A stretch of 64,000 nucleotides of DNA. Origin: Steroidobacteraceae bacterium (GTDB taxonomy: Bacteria > Pseudomonadota > Gammaproteobacteria > Steroidobacterales > Steroidobacteraceae). Of the stretch, positions 49,302-59,089 are shown piece by piece. How positions within the stretch are numbered: position 1 is the first letter of the stretch; every line of letters begins with the position of its first letter. The position numbers and the translations under genes are program-made. The stretch is from the NCBI GenBank assembly GCA_019187495.1, contig JABAQN010000018.1:1-64000 (forward strand). The letters run 5' to 3'. The notes under the pieces are model-generated. The model saw nothing but the letters and a program-made list of their open reading frames with translations. It was not told the DNA's origin and ran no database searches.

Positions 49302-51626
49302 ATGGCTTTCAGAGTTGTGAACGTGATCATCATCGCAGGCATCTTTGCGGCGGTCGGTGCGCTGGCACCGGCTTCGCGCGCCAATGCCCAGGAAGCGGCC
49401 GGGAACGCGCAGGCAGCGGAGTCCTCCGGGCAGCTTGTCGAAGTGACAGTTACCGCGCGCCGCAAGGCGGAACTGCTGCAGGACACTCCCGTGTCGGTTA
49501 CGGCGGTCTCGGGCCAGCTGCTCGACCAGCTCAACGTCCAGGATATCGCGCGGGTGGCAGAACTCGCGCCGAACATCTCGATCGCGCACCAGCCGGTCAG
49601 CACCACGGCCGCGACGATCAGCATTCGCGGAATCGGCCAGACGGAAGCGGCGTCGACCGCCGAGATGGGTGTCGGGCTCTATCTCGATGGTGTGTACATC
49701 GCGCGCACGACCGGTGCCGTGTTCGACCTGGTCGATCTCGAGCGGGTGGAGGTACTGCGTGGCCCGCAGGGCACGCTCTTCGGGCGAAACTCCGTCGGTG
49801 GGGCCGTGCAACTCGTTTCGAAGCGGCCAGCGGACGACTTCGCGATAGAGGAAAAGCTGAGCTACGGGCGCTTCAGCGACTGGTATTCGCGCACCCGGCT
49901 CGACACCGGACTCATCGGCAACTCGCCGTTCAAGGCGACGGTAGCCTACCTGCACCGCGAACGGGACGGCGATTTCGACAACACGCTGGCGCCGGATGAC
50001 AAGGATCCGGGCTCCTTCGACAACGACGCCGTCTGGGTCGCGCTGGCCGGCGAGTTCGGTGATCGATTCAGCGCCTACTACTCGCTCGACTGGAACCAAC
50101 GCGATGGTGCCCCGCCGTTCTTCCAGCTCACCGTGGCCTCGCCGGACGTGGCGGCCTACTACGGACTGTCGCCGACATTCGGGGGAGCGCCGTTCGTCGT
50201 GAGCCGCGAGCGTCTCGAAAGCGGCCAGCTCGTGCCGCTCGGCAATCGCCTGACCAGCGAATCCGAGACGGTCGGGCACGCCCTCACGCTCGAGGCAAGA
50301 TTGACCGATGCGGTCACCCTCAAGTCGATTTCCTCGTACCGCTCCTTCGAGCAGCATCCCTATTGCAATCTGTCGGGCAACGGTCAGTTGCGCGGACCGG
50401 TGCTCGATCCGGTGACCTTCCAGTTCGCCGGAATCCAGGATCTCTACGGCCCCTACACCTGCGACAACCATCCGCAAAGGCAGCATCAGGTCTCGGAGGA
50501 GTTGCAGTTGCTCGGCGGCGCAGGCCAATGGAGCTACGTGGCCGGCCTGTACTATTTCTCTGAAAAGTCCTATGAGCACAACCAGCAGCGGTTCACCTTC
50601 GTGCTGCCGGGCGGGCAGGCGGCACTCAACTTGACGCCGTTGCTCTCGATCGGCGGCGAGACGGAATCGACCGCCGGCTTCGGCCAGGTGAGCTATCGAC
50701 CCGCGGCGCTTGCCGACAAGCTCGAACTGACGGCAGGTGCGCGCTACACGCAGGACAACAAGAAGTTCTTCTCGTCATTCTTCACCCAGAGGGGCGACAA
50801 GGATTTCTCGAATACTTCGTGGCTCGCCTCCGCCAGCTACAAATTCACCCGGGATGTCATGGGTTTCGCACGGGTTTCGACCGGCTACAAGGCGGGCGGA
50901 TTCTCGGCGCGCTCCAACATCCTCGTGTCGTACGAGCCGGAAAAGGTCACCGCCTACGAGCTCGGCCTGAAGGCAGAATGGTTCGACCGGCGCCTGCGCA
51001 CCAACCTCTCGGTCTACCAGAGTGACTACAAGGACCTGCAGGTGAACCAGTTCCGTGCGGGTTCCGGCGGGACCAACGCCGACACGACCAACGCGGCCGA
51101 GGCGACCATCCGGGGCTACGAGCTCGAGATCGCTGCGCGCCTTGCCGATGCCCTGACACTCGATGCCTCTTACGGATATACCGACCCCAAATACGACCGA
51201 TACCTGTTCCGCGACCCCGTGACCAACCAGATCATCGACGTCAGTTCGCAGGGCAAGTTCTCGGACGTCGCCAGGGAAACCGTGCACGTGGGCGTGGAGT
51301 ATGGCTTCCAGCCCTTCAGCGTCGGTCGCGCGTCGGCGAGGCTCGACTGGTCAAAGCGGAGCAGACGCTACTTCGGTCCGGGGCTGTTCGTCACGACTTA
51401 CATGAACGAAACACTGGATCCGGGAACGGAGAACCTGCATGCCCGCCTGGCACTCGCGGACATGCCGCTGGGATCCAACGGTTCGTGGGATGTGGGCCTG
51501 TGGGGAGACAACCTGACGGACCACAACAATGTCGGCTACGGCATCAGCTTCGGCGGCCTCGGCTTCGGTGGGGTGATGTACTCGCCGCCGCGCAGCTACG
51601 GCATCGACGTGAAACTGAGGTTTTGA
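49302..51626 (+). CDS. TonB-dependent receptor
   Basis: A 774-residue receptor. The start used has GGAG six bases upstream; the signal peptide ends ASRANAQ. A TonB-box-like VEVTVTARRK, plug motifs LQDTPVSVTAVSGQLLDQLNVQD and VEVLRGPQGTLFGRN, and a barrel ending VKLRF are present. It lies within the E1/quinoprotein operon (stop one base before the SDR start), which suggests that the operon handles a ligand too large or too dilute for porins. GFARVSTGYKAGGFSAR is a typical barrel segment of the large oligotroph receptor families. Confidence 0.92.
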   Translation: MAFRVVNVIIIAGIFAAVGALAPASRANAQEAAGNAQAAESSGQLVEVTVTARRKAELLQDTPVSVTAVSGQLLDQLNVQDIARVAELAPNISIAHQPVSTTAATISIRGIGQTEAASTAEMGVGLYLDGVYIARTTGAVFDLVDLERVEVLRGPQGTLFGRNSVGGAVQLVSKRPADDFAIEEKLSYGRFSDWYSRTRLDTGLIGNSPFKATVAYLHRERDGDFDNTLAPDDKDPGSFDNDAVWVALAGEFGDRFSAYYSLDWNQRDGAPPFFQLTVASPDVAAYYGLSPTFGGAPFVVSRERLESGQLVPLGNRLTSESETVGHALTLEARLTDAVTLKSISSYRSFEQHPYCNLSGNGQLRGPVLDPVTFQFAGIQDLYGPYTCDNHPQRQHQVSEELQLLGGAGQWSYVAGLYYFSEKSYEHNQQRFTFVLPGGQAALNLTPLLSIGGETESTAGFGQVSYRPAALADKLELTAGARYTQDNKKFFSSFFTQRGDKDFSNTSWLASASYKFTRDVMGFARVSTGYKAGGFSARSNILVSYEPEKVTAYELGLKAEWFDRRLRTNLSVYQSDYKDLQVNQFRAGSGGTNADTTNAAEATIRGYELEIAARLADALTLDASYGYTDPKYDRYLFRDPVTNQIIDVSSQGKFSDVARETVHVGVEYGFQPFSVGRASARLDWSKRSRRYFGPGLFVTTYMNETLDPGTENLHARLALADMPLGSNGSWDVGLWGDNLTDHNNVGYGISFGGLGFGGVMYSPPRSYGIDVKLRF

Positions 51627-51627
51627 T

Positions 51628-52518
51628 ATGAGCGGCACCAAGGCGGAGAACCGGAGAGGGCAGGTGTGCGTGGTCACGGGAGCCGGCAGCGGCATCGGCA
51701 GCGGGCTCGCCCGCCATGCCGCGGGCGTGGGCATGCACGTGATCGGTGCCGACGTGGACACCGCCGGCCTGCAACGACTCGAGGAGGCGCTGCGCGCGCG
51801 CGGTCAGTCGATCGAGACCCGCCGCACCGACGTGCGCGACGAACAGGCCGTGGAAGAGCTGGCGAAGCACGTTTTCGACAGGCACGGCAAGGTGAACCTG
51901 CTCTTCAACAATGCCGGCGTCCTGGTCGACGGCAAGAGCTGGGAGCGCCCGATGCGCGACTGGCGCTGGAGCTTCGAGGTCAACGTGTTCGGCGTGATCC
52001 ACGGTATCCGCAGCTTCGTGCCGCGGATGCTGGGCCAGGGCGAGGCGGGAAGAGTGATCAATACCTCGTCGCAGGGTGGTCTGATGGGTGGCGGCACCTT
52101 CATGGCTCCCTATCAGGCGAGCAAGCACGCGGTGACGGTGATCACTGAAACGCTCCACACCGAACTCGCGCTCGAAGGCCCGACGATCACAGCGTCGTGC
52201 CTCTGTCCCGCGGAAGTTGCGACAGGCATCTGGAGTTCCGATCGCCTGCGCCCGCAGTCCGAGCGCAACCGGCTCGAGAGTGAGGCGGAACGGCAGTTCC
52301 ATGATGCCGTGGCGGGCGCGGTCGCGAAGAGTCTCGATCCCGACGAGTTCGCCGCGCAGGTCTTCGCGGCGGTCGGGGCGGACAAGTTCTGGATCGTACC
52401 CACCGATCCATTCTTCCGTGGCGTGATCGAGTTGCGTACGCGGCGGATCCTGGAGGGCCTCCCGCCGCCCGCCACGGCCGACATCATGAAGATGTTCGAG
52501 CGCACCAAGGCCGGGTGA
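51628..52518 (+). CDS. Short-chain dehydrogenase/reductase
   Basis: A 296-residue classical SDR. VCVVTGAGSGIGSGLARHA and GADVDTAG give a cofactor site with an acidic residue after beta2, suggesting NAD. NLLFNNAGVLVDGK is the NNAG motif; NTSSQGG and PYQASKHAV carry Ser, Tyr and Lys of the active site. A long C-terminal tail (WSSDRLRPQSERNRLESEAE) is unusual compared with 250-residue SDRs and may form a lid. It overlaps the membrane PQQ dehydrogenase gene by 4 bp. It likely oxidises a hydroxyl group of an imported intermediate. Confidence 0.87.
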   Translation: MSGTKAENRRGQVCVVTGAGSGIGSGLARHAAGVGMHVIGADVDTAGLQRLEEALRARGQSIETRRTDVRDEQAVEELAKHVFDRHGKVNLLFNNAGVLVDGKSWERPMRDWRWSFEVNVFGVIHGIRSFVPRMLGQGEAGRVINTSSQGGLMGGGTFMAPYQASKHAVTVITETLHTELALEGPTITASCLCPAEVATGIWSSDRLRPQSERNRLESEAERQFHDAVAGAVAKSLDPDEFAAQVFAAVGADKFWIVPTDPFFRGVIELRTRRILEGLPPPATADIMKMFERTKAG

Positions 52519-54881
52519 CGGGGATGGCGGCGCGCGGAATCTCGCTGAAAGTGCTGGGCAGCCTGCTGTTCGCAGTCGGCGGCGTGCTCACGCTCGGCGG
52601 TGCGCGCCTGATCGGCCTCGGAGGCTCGGCGTACTACGCGCTCTCGGGGATCGCCACGCTCATCGCGGCAGTGCTCATCTGGCGGGATCGCCGGTCCGGT
52701 TTCCGGCTCTATCTCGCCACGTTCGCCGTGACGGTGATCTGGGCGCTCGCCGAGGTCGGCTTCGGGTTCTGGCTGCTCGTCCCGAGGCTGGGAGTACCGC
52801 TCTTTCTCGCGCTGCTCGTCCTGCTCGCGATGTACCGGCGTGCCGGGAGTGGAGCCACATCGGGCGCTGCCGGAGTGGTTGTTCGCGCCCCGGGCGGTAC
52901 GGCAATCATCGCGATCCTGTGCGCTGTTGCGGCCATGGCGTTCCTGTACGGGCGCGCCGCGCACACCGGAACGTCAACGCCGGATGCGTCGCGAACCCGA
53001 CACGCGACGGACGAGGAGTGGCGCGCGTATGGGCGCACGAATGCCGGTACGCGCTACGCGCCTGCCGCCGACATCACGCCCGGCAACGTGCATCGTCTGC
53101 AAGTCGCCTGGCGCTATCGCACAGGCGACCTGCCGGAGGCCTACCCGGAGGGTCGATCCGCCTACAGTTTCGAGGCTACACCGCTCGAGGTGGGCGATAC
53201 GCTCTACCTCTGCACGCCGCACGACATCGTCATCGCGCTCGAGGCCGATACGGGACGCGAGCGATGGCGCTTTGATCCGAAGATCGATACCGCCGGCACA
53301 TTCATGCTCACCTGCCGCGGCGTCGCCTACCACGAGGCGCGTGTCCCGGTGGCGGAGTGCCCGCGCCGCATCCTCGTCGCCACGCTCGACGGGCGCCTGA
53401 TCGCACTCGATGCGGCGACGGGAGCGCGCTGCGAAGGATTCGGTCGCGACGGCGAAGTCTCGTTGCGTGAAGGCCTGGGTCCGATCAAGGCGGGCTACTA
53501 TCTCGTGACCTCACCACCGACCATCGTCGGTGATTCGGCCATCGTCGGTGGCTTCGTGCTCGACAACATGGCGGTCGATGAGCCGCCCGGCGTGGTGCGT
53601 GCATATGATGTCCGTTCTGGAGAACAACGCTGGGCTTGGGATGCCGGACGACCCGCGACAGCCGGTCCGTGGCGCGCGGGCGAGCTCTATACCCGCGGTG
53701 CACCGAATGCCTGGTCACTGTTCAGCGCGGATGAGGGGCTCGGACTCGTGTATGTGCCGACCGGCAATGCGACGCCGGATCATTACGGCGGACATCGCAG
53801 CGAGGCACTGGGCCGCCATGCCTCGTCCGTCGTGGCGCTGGACGCGGCGACGGGCAGCCTGCGCTGGGCGTTCCAGACGGTGCACCACGATCTCTGGGAC
53901 TACGATGTCGCGTCACAGCCCGTACTCGTGGACCTGCCGATCGAAGGCGAAACCGTGCCGGCCCTCATCCAGCCGACCAAGCAGGGGGAGATCTTCCTGC
54001 TCGACCGCCGCACCGGGAAACTGCTCGCGCCCGTCGAGGAACAGGCGGTGCCGCGCGGCGACGTGCCCGGTGAGCGCTATTCGCCGACGCAGCCTGCTTC
54101 GATCGGCATGCCGGGCTTCACACCCGCGCCGCTCACCGAAGCGGACATGTGGGGTGCGACGATGTTCGACCAGCTCTGGTGTCGCATCGCCTTCCGGAAG
54201 TTGCGCTACGACGGGAAGTTCACGCCTCCGGGACTCGACGCCAGCCTCGAATACCCCGGCAACAACGGCATCATGAACTGGGGCAGCGTCGCGGTGGACG
54301 AGGCGAGGCAGCGGATGGTGGTGAGCACCTCCTACATGCCGCTCCTGCTGCGACTCATTCCGCGCGCGCAGGCGCCGGCGGGTGAAGGCATCTCGATCGA
54401 GGGCAACGCGGCGATCTCTCCGCAACTCGGCACTCCATTTGCGGTGCGCACCGAGCGACCCTTTGCGTCGCCGCTTGGCATCCCGTGCAACGCGCCGCCG
54501 TGGGGAAGATTGTCCGCGGTGGACCTGGAATCGAGAAAGCTTCTGTGGCAGCGTCCGCTCGGGACGACCCGCGATCACGCGCCGTTCGGCATCGCGGTCC
54601 CTGGTGCATTCGCGCAGGGCGGGGCGATCGTCACGGGCGGCGGCGTCATATTCATCGCCGCCGCGCTCGACAACTATTTGCGCGCTTTCGATCTCGCGAG
54701 CGGCGAGGAGCTCTGGAAGGGTCGACTGCCGGCGGGCGGCCAGGCGACGCCGATGAGTTACGTCTCCGCCCGCACTGGCAAGCAGTACGTGGTCATCGCG
54801 GCGGGGGGCCACCAGTACATGCGCACCACGATCGGCGATTACGTCATCGCCTACAGCCTGCCCGATGTGAGGAGCGAGTGA
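52515..54881 (+). CDS. Membrane-bound PQQ-dependent dehydrogenase (glucose/quinate/shikimate type)
   Basis: A 788-residue quinoprotein. Five hydrophobic helices occupy residues 8-150, as in mGDH, and anchor it in the inner membrane with ubiquinone contact. The periplasmic part starts with EEWRAYGRTNAGTRYAPA and forms a PQQ beta-propeller, with later blades GVVRAYDVRSGEQRWAWD and WAFQTVHHDLWDYDVASQP, the latter matching the conserved His/Asp PQQ region. GTG at 52515 overlaps the SDR stop; ATG at 52524 is a close alternative. It should oxidise a sugar, polyol or cyclic alcohol and feed electrons to quinone. No PQQ synthesis genes are in the window. Confidence 0.9.
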   Translation: MTGMAARGISLKVLGSLLFAVGGVLTLGGARLIGLGGSAYYALSGIATLIAAVLIWRDRRSGFRLYLATFAVTVIWALAEVGFGFWLLVPRLGVPLFLALLVLLAMYRRAGSGATSGAAGVVVRAPGGTAIIAILCAVAAMAFLYGRAAHTGTSTPDASRTRHATDEEWRAYGRTNAGTRYAPAADITPGNVHRLQVAWRYRTGDLPEAYPEGRSAYSFEATPLEVGDTLYLCTPHDIVIALEADTGRERWRFDPKIDTAGTFMLTCRGVAYHEARVPVAECPRRILVATLDGRLIALDAATGARCEGFGRDGEVSLREGLGPIKAGYYLVTSPPTIVGDSAIVGGFVLDNMAVDEPPGVVRAYDVRSGEQRWAWDAGRPATAGPWRAGELYTRGAPNAWSLFSADEGLGLVYVPTGNATPDHYGGHRSEALGRHASSVVALDAATGSLRWAFQTVHHDLWDYDVASQPVLVDLPIEGETVPALIQPTKQGEIFLLDRRTGKLLAPVEEQAVPRGDVPGERYSPTQPASIGMPGFTPAPLTEADMWGATMFDQLWCRIAFRKLRYDGKFTPPGLDASLEYPGNNGIMNWGSVAVDEARQRMVVSTSYMPLLLRLIPRAQAPAGEGISIEGNAAISPQLGTPFAVRTERPFASPLGIPCNAPPWGRLSAVDLESRKLLWQRPLGTTRDHAPFGIAVPGAFAQGGAIVTGGGVIFIAAALDNYLRAFDLASGEELWKGRLPAGGQATPMSYVSARTGKQYVVIAAGGHQYMRTTIGDYVIAYSLPDVRSE

Positions 54882-54882
54882 T

Positions 54883-55710
54883 ATGGATCTGGGACTGAAA
54901 GGCAAGACAGTCGTCATCACCGGCGGCAGCGGCGGGATCGGCCAGGGGTTGGTCGTGGAGTTCGCGCGCGAGGGCGCGAATGTCGTGTCCGCGTCCCGCG
55001 ATGTCGCGACGGGTGAGCAACTCGTGGCGCGCGCGCGCGCGCAAGGCTGCGCAGGCGTGATCCTGCCCGTCGGGACGGATGTGACGGATCGGGCCAGCGT
55101 CGATGCGATGCTCGCACGAGCGCACGAGCGCTTCGGGCCGGTGGATGTACTCGTGAACAACGCCGGCGGTGTCAAGCGCACCAGCACCTTCGAGGCGCTC
55201 GATGAGGAATCGCGCCGCTGGGAGCTCGCGCTCAACATCGATGGCGTCGTCAACTGCACGCAGGCGGTGGCAGCCGACATGCTGCCGCGCGGCAAGGGGA
55301 GCGTGATCAACATCTCCTCCAATTCCTCGCTGCTCGGGGAAGCCGCCCAGCAGGTTGTCCACTACGGTGCGACGAAGGGCTTCGTCAACAGCTTCACCAA
55401 GACCCTGGCCTACGAGTGGGGCCCGAAAGGTGTGCGGCTCAACACGATAGCGCCCGGCTGGATCGTTCCGCACCGCGATGAAGATGTCTCTTCCGGGAGC
55501 TTCTGGCACCGGCTCGAGTCGATGGGTACGCCGGAGGGCATGCAGCAGGCGCTCGAGGCCGGCACGCTGCCGAACATGAGCCATCTGCCGATCAAGCGGC
55601 TGGGGCGACCCGAAGACATTGCCTATCTCGCCATGTTCCTCGCGTCCGATGTGTCGGGCTACATCTCGGGCCAGCTGATCTCGGTCAGCGGCGGGGTATA
55701 CATGCCGTGA
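54883..55710 (+). CDS. Short-chain dehydrogenase/reductase
   Basis: A 275-residue SDR. VVITGGSGGIGQGLVVEFA binds cofactor; VLVNNAGGVKRT, NISSNSSLLG and VHYGATKGFVNSFTK give the structural and catalytic motifs. GLKGKTVVITGG is the typical N-terminal strand of glucose/ribitol-type SDRs. The gene starts one base after the PQQ dehydrogenase stop, and another SDR follows 10 bp later, so successive oxidations of one molecule are plausible. The loop around residues 195-230 (HRDEDVSSGSFWHRLESMGTP) is long and may be substrate-specific. Confidence 0.88.
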   Translation: MDLGLKGKTVVITGGSGGIGQGLVVEFAREGANVVSASRDVATGEQLVARARAQGCAGVILPVGTDVTDRASVDAMLARAHERFGPVDVLVNNAGGVKRTSTFEALDEESRRWELALNIDGVVNCTQAVAADMLPRGKGSVINISSNSSLLGEAAQQVVHYGATKGFVNSFTKTLAYEWGPKGVRLNTIAPGWIVPHRDEDVSSGSFWHRLESMGTPEGMQQALEAGTLPNMSHLPIKRLGRPEDIAYLAMFLASDVSGYISGQLISVSGGVYMP

Positions 55711-55720
55711 GGGCCGAATC

Positions 55721-56488
55721 GTGAGACTCGACGGTCGGATCGCGATCGTCACGGGTGCAGGCTCCGGTATCGGGGCGGCGATCGCGCGGCGCTTCGCGGC
55801 TGCGGGCGCGCAGGTGCTCGCCGCCGATGTTCGCAGCGAGGCCGTCGGGGCGCTCGCTGCCGAGGTCGACGGCATCGCGGCCCATGTCTGTGACGTCACG
55901 CGTGCTGTCGAGGTCGACGCGCTGGTGGTGGCCTCCGTCGAGCGTTTCGGCAAGCTCGATGTGATCGTCAACAATGTCGGCCAGTCGATCGCCGGCTGGC
56001 TCAAGGATGCTTCCGACGAGGAGTGGCAGCAGGTGCTGGCGCTGACGCTTTCCTCGACCTTCTTCGGCGTGCGGGCCGCGCTGCGCGTGATGTTGCCGCA
56101 GCGCTCGGGCAGCATCATCAACATCTCCTCGGGTGCGGGCTTCGGGGGCTCCCCGGGGCTCGCAAGTTACGGCGCGGCGAAGGCGGGCGTAAACAACCTG
56201 ACGCGCTCCGTCGCAGTTGAAAACGCTCGCAGCGGCGTGCGCATCAATGCGATCGCGCCGGGCGCGATCGAGACACCAGCCATCCTCGCATGGGCGCGAA
56301 GTCTGCCGGGAGGTGTGCCGGCCTACGAGGCCACGCTGCTTCCCGGGCGATTCGGACGACCCGATGAAATTGCGGCCGCCGCGCTCTTCCTCGCTTCCGA
56401 CGAGGCGAGCTTCGTGAACGGCGCCGTGATCCCCGTCGATGGCGCCGCCTCTGCCCGCATGGCGGCAATCGAGGTACCCAAACCATGA
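55721..56488 (+). CDS. Short-chain dehydrogenase/reductase
   Basis: A 255-residue SDR with a GTG start. IAIVTGAGSGIGAAIARRFAA, LAADVRSEA (acidic residue after beta2, NAD-type), LDVIVNNVGQS, NISSGAGFG and LASYGAAKAGVNN show all classical motifs. FGRPDEIAAAALFLASDEASFVNGAVIPVDG is the usual C-terminal segment. The stop overlaps the next gene by 4 bp. It is not close to the preceding SDR in sequence, so the pair is unlikely to be a recent duplication. Confidence 0.88.
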   Translation: MRLDGRIAIVTGAGSGIGAAIARRFAAAGAQVLAADVRSEAVGALAAEVDGIAAHVCDVTRAVEVDALVVASVERFGKLDVIVNNVGQSIAGWLKDASDEEWQQVLALTLSSTFFGVRAALRVMLPQRSGSIINISSGAGFGGSPGLASYGAAKAGVNNLTRSVAVENARSGVRINAIAPGAIETPAILAWARSLPGGVPAYEATLLPGRFGRPDEIAAAALFLASDEASFVNGAVIPVDGAASARMAAIEVPKP

Positions 56489-58608
56489 AAGTCATTGCAT
56501 CGAGACACCCGACGCCTGTCTTCGTCGCGCTGGTGGTCGGCGCGATCCTCGTGACGCCCTGCGGGGCGACGGAGAGCATTGCGCTCGATCCGGATGACAT
56601 CGCCGGTGTGGTGCACGGGCCGATGGGTCCGGAAGCGGGTGTCTGGGTGATCGCGGAGACCGACGACCTGCCGACGAAAATGGCGAAGATTGTCGTGACC
56701 GATGACCAGGGCCGCTACCTGCTCCCCGACCTGCCGAAGGCCGGCTACCGCGTGTGGGTGCGCGGCTACGGGCTCGTGGATTCCAGGCCGGTCGAAGCCG
56801 CGCCCGGCGAGCACCTCGACCTCACCGCCGTCCCCGCGCCGGATTCGCGCGCGGCCGCGCAATACTATCCGGCGAGCTACTGGCTCTCGCTGCTGGATAT
56901 TCCGCCGTCATCCGATTTTCCGGGCACGGGGCGCAAGGGCAACGGCATCTCGACCACCATGCGCACCCAGGCGCATTGGCTCTTTCAGGTGAAGGAAACG
57001 TGCGAGTACTGCCACCAGCTCGGCACCAGGGCGACGCGGGAGATTCCGCCGACGCTCGGCAAGTTCGATTCTTCACGCGAAGCCTGGGCGCATCGCGTGA
57101 CGCTCGGCCCGAATGGCGCCTACATGAGCAGCGTGATGCGGCAGTTCGGCCCGCGCGGCATCGAAGAGTTCGCCGCCTGGACCGATCGCATTGCCGCCGG
57201 CGCGATACCCGCGGAAACGCCGCCACGCCCGAGCGGACTCGAGCGCAACCTCGTGCTGACGCTCTGGGACTGGGCCGGCGGCGAGATGATTCACGACGAG
57301 ATTTCGACCGACAAGCGACGGCCCACACTGAATGCCGGAGGACGGGTCTACGGGGTCTCGACGCACGGCGGCAACACGCTGGTCTGGGTCGATCCGCAGC
57401 GCAACACCGCTACCGCGATTCCGGTGCCCTCGCGGGATCCGGAAGTCGATTCGAGCCCCCACAACCCCATGATGGACGAACTCGGGCGCGTCTGGATCAC
57501 GTCGGCATTTCGCGATCCGGCGAAGAGTCCGGCCTATTGCACCGATTCGGCCAATCCGTACGCGAAGTTCTTTCCATTGGCAGAACCGCAAGGCAGTCTG
57601 CGTCAGGTATCGGTCTTCGATCCGAAGTCGGGCAGGTTCCAGCTGATCGATACCTGCTTCGGAACGCATCACCTGCAGTTTGCCTGGGATGCGGCGCGCA
57701 CGCTCTATCTGAGCGGAGATGTCAACGCCATCGGCTGGATCGATACGCGCAAGTTCGACAAGACGCACGATGTACAGGAGTCGATCGGCTGGTGCCCGAT
57801 GGTTCTCGACACGAACGGCGACGGACACATCGGCGAGTGGACCGAACCCGGCGAACCGGATGATCCTAAAAAGGACACGCGTCTGATCGGCTTTCTGTAT
57901 GGCATGGGGGTCAGTCCGGCGGACGGGAGCGTCTGGTATGCCCGCTATGCCTACGGGAGCAGCAACGACTGGAAGCCCGGTGTCCCGGGCGGACTCATCC
58001 GCTTCGTACGCGGCGCGCGCCCGCCTGCGACCTGCCAGGTCGAGTATTACGAACCGCCGTTGAGTGCGGACGGACAGGCGATGGCATTCAACCCGCGCGG
58101 CGTGGATCTCGACAGCGAGGGAGTCGCGTGGGTGGCCTTCGGCAGCGGACAGATCGGGCGATTCGATCGCCGCCGTTGCCCGGTGACGAAAGGCCCGACC
58201 GCGACGGGACAGCATTGTGCCGCCGGATGGACGCTCCACACCTCTCCTGGTCCGATCTTCAAAGGGGTCGGCACCGGGAGCGCCGACTGGCACTACCTGA
58301 CGTGGGTGGACCAGCACGATGTGCTGGGGCTGGGCAAGGACACGCCCATCATGCCGGGTTCGGAGTCCGATTCACTGCTCGTCTTTTGGCCGCGAAGCAA
58401 TTCCTTCCTGACGCTGCGCGTGCCGTATCCGCTCGGGTTCTATGCGCGCGGCCTCGATGGGCGAATCGACGATCCGAAAGCGGGCTGGAAAGGCCGCGCG
58501 ATCTGGTCAAGTTTCGACACGCAGGTGACGAAGCACATCGAGGGCGGCCCGGGCACGAATTCGAGGCTCGTGAAGTTCCAGCTGCGCCCGGATCCGCTCG
58601 CCAGGTGA
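56485..58608 (+). CDS. Exported carboxypeptidase-regulatory/beta-propeller protein with a c-heme motif
   Basis: A 707-residue exported protein. A signal peptide (VFVALVVGAILVTPCGA) is followed by a carboxypeptidase-regulatory-like beta-sandwich (about 39-115; DDQGRYLLPDLPKAGYRVWVRGYG). A single CEYCH heme c motif lies at 173-177, and a C-terminal half resembles a streptogramin-lyase/NHL-type beta-propeller (GRVYGVSTHGGNTLVWVD, FQLIDTCFGTHHLQFAWD, RGVDLDSEGVAWVAFGSGQIGRFD). This domain mix is unusual. It overlaps the SDR by 4 bp and precedes a cytochrome c, so a periplasmic electron-transfer or lyase role with the PQQ dehydrogenases is inferred. Confidence 0.78.
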   Translation: MKVIASRHPTPVFVALVVGAILVTPCGATESIALDPDDIAGVVHGPMGPEAGVWVIAETDDLPTKMAKIVVTDDQGRYLLPDLPKAGYRVWVRGYGLVDSRPVEAAPGEHLDLTAVPAPDSRAAAQYYPASYWLSLLDIPPSSDFPGTGRKGNGISTTMRTQAHWLFQVKETCEYCHQLGTRATREIPPTLGKFDSSREAWAHRVTLGPNGAYMSSVMRQFGPRGIEEFAAWTDRIAAGAIPAETPPRPSGLERNLVLTLWDWAGGEMIHDEISTDKRRPTLNAGGRVYGVSTHGGNTLVWVDPQRNTATAIPVPSRDPEVDSSPHNPMMDELGRVWITSAFRDPAKSPAYCTDSANPYAKFFPLAEPQGSLRQVSVFDPKSGRFQLIDTCFGTHHLQFAWDAARTLYLSGDVNAIGWIDTRKFDKTHDVQESIGWCPMVLDTNGDGHIGEWTEPGEPDDPKKDTRLIGFLYGMGVSPADGSVWYARYAYGSSNDWKPGVPGGLIRFVRGARPPATCQVEYYEPPLSADGQAMAFNPRGVDLDSEGVAWVAFGSGQIGRFDRRRCPVTKGPTATGQHCAAGWTLHTSPGPIFKGVGTGSADWHYLTWVDQHDVLGLGKDTPIMPGSESDSLLVFWPRSNSFLTLRVPYPLGFYARGLDGRIDDPKAGWKGRAIWSSFDTQVTKHIEGGPGTNSRLVKFQLRPDPLAR

Positions 58609-58643
58609 GTGCATCGAGGGCACGAAGAATGGAGGTTGCAGGA

Positions 58644-59072
58644 GTGAAAACCACGATTCGTGCGGCCGTCGCTTCGGCAGTGGCCGCGCTGCTCGTGCTG
58701 GTCGCGGCCGGCGCAGCGCTGGCACAGGTAACCGTGGTCGGGGGTACGCCTGAAGGTGCGAAGTTGAAGAACCCTGTATCCACGAGTGCCGAATCAGTGG
58801 CGGCCGGCCGGGCGGTCTACAGGGTCGAGTGCGTGCCCTGCCACGGCGAAAGCGGCGACGGACATGGAAAGGGCGCGGGATCGTATGGCCCTCGCCCGGC
58901 CGACCTGACGAGACAGGCTTATACCTACGGCACGGCCGATGGCGATGTATTCGACGTGATAAAGAACGGTGTGCAGCCGCGTCTCTCCATGCCCGCGTGG
59001 GGCGACCTCATCAGCGAAACGGACATGTGGAACCTGGTGAATTACCTGCGTACGTTGCGTCCCGCAACCTGA
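58644..59072 (+). CDS. Periplasmic cytochrome c (class I)
   Basis: A 142-residue cytochrome c. A signal peptide ends ALAQ; heme attachment is CVPCH (63-67) and a likely axial Met is in RLSMPAWGD (Met116). C-terminal DMWNLVNYLRTL is the usual closing helix. The GTG at 58644 follows GGAGG by eight bases; an ATG at 58629 would add five residues and is possible. It lies between the heme-propeller protein and the split transketolase in the same run and probably accepts electrons from the quinoproteins. Confidence 0.88.
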   Translation: MKTTIRAAVASAVAALLVLVAAGAALAQVTVVGGTPEGAKLKNPVSTSAESVAAGRAVYRVECVPCHGESGDGHGKGAGSYGPRPADLTRQAYTYGTADGDVFDVIKNGVQPRLSMPAWGDLISETDMWNLVNYLRTLRPAT

Positions 59073-59089
59073 TCCGATCGAGAGGAATC

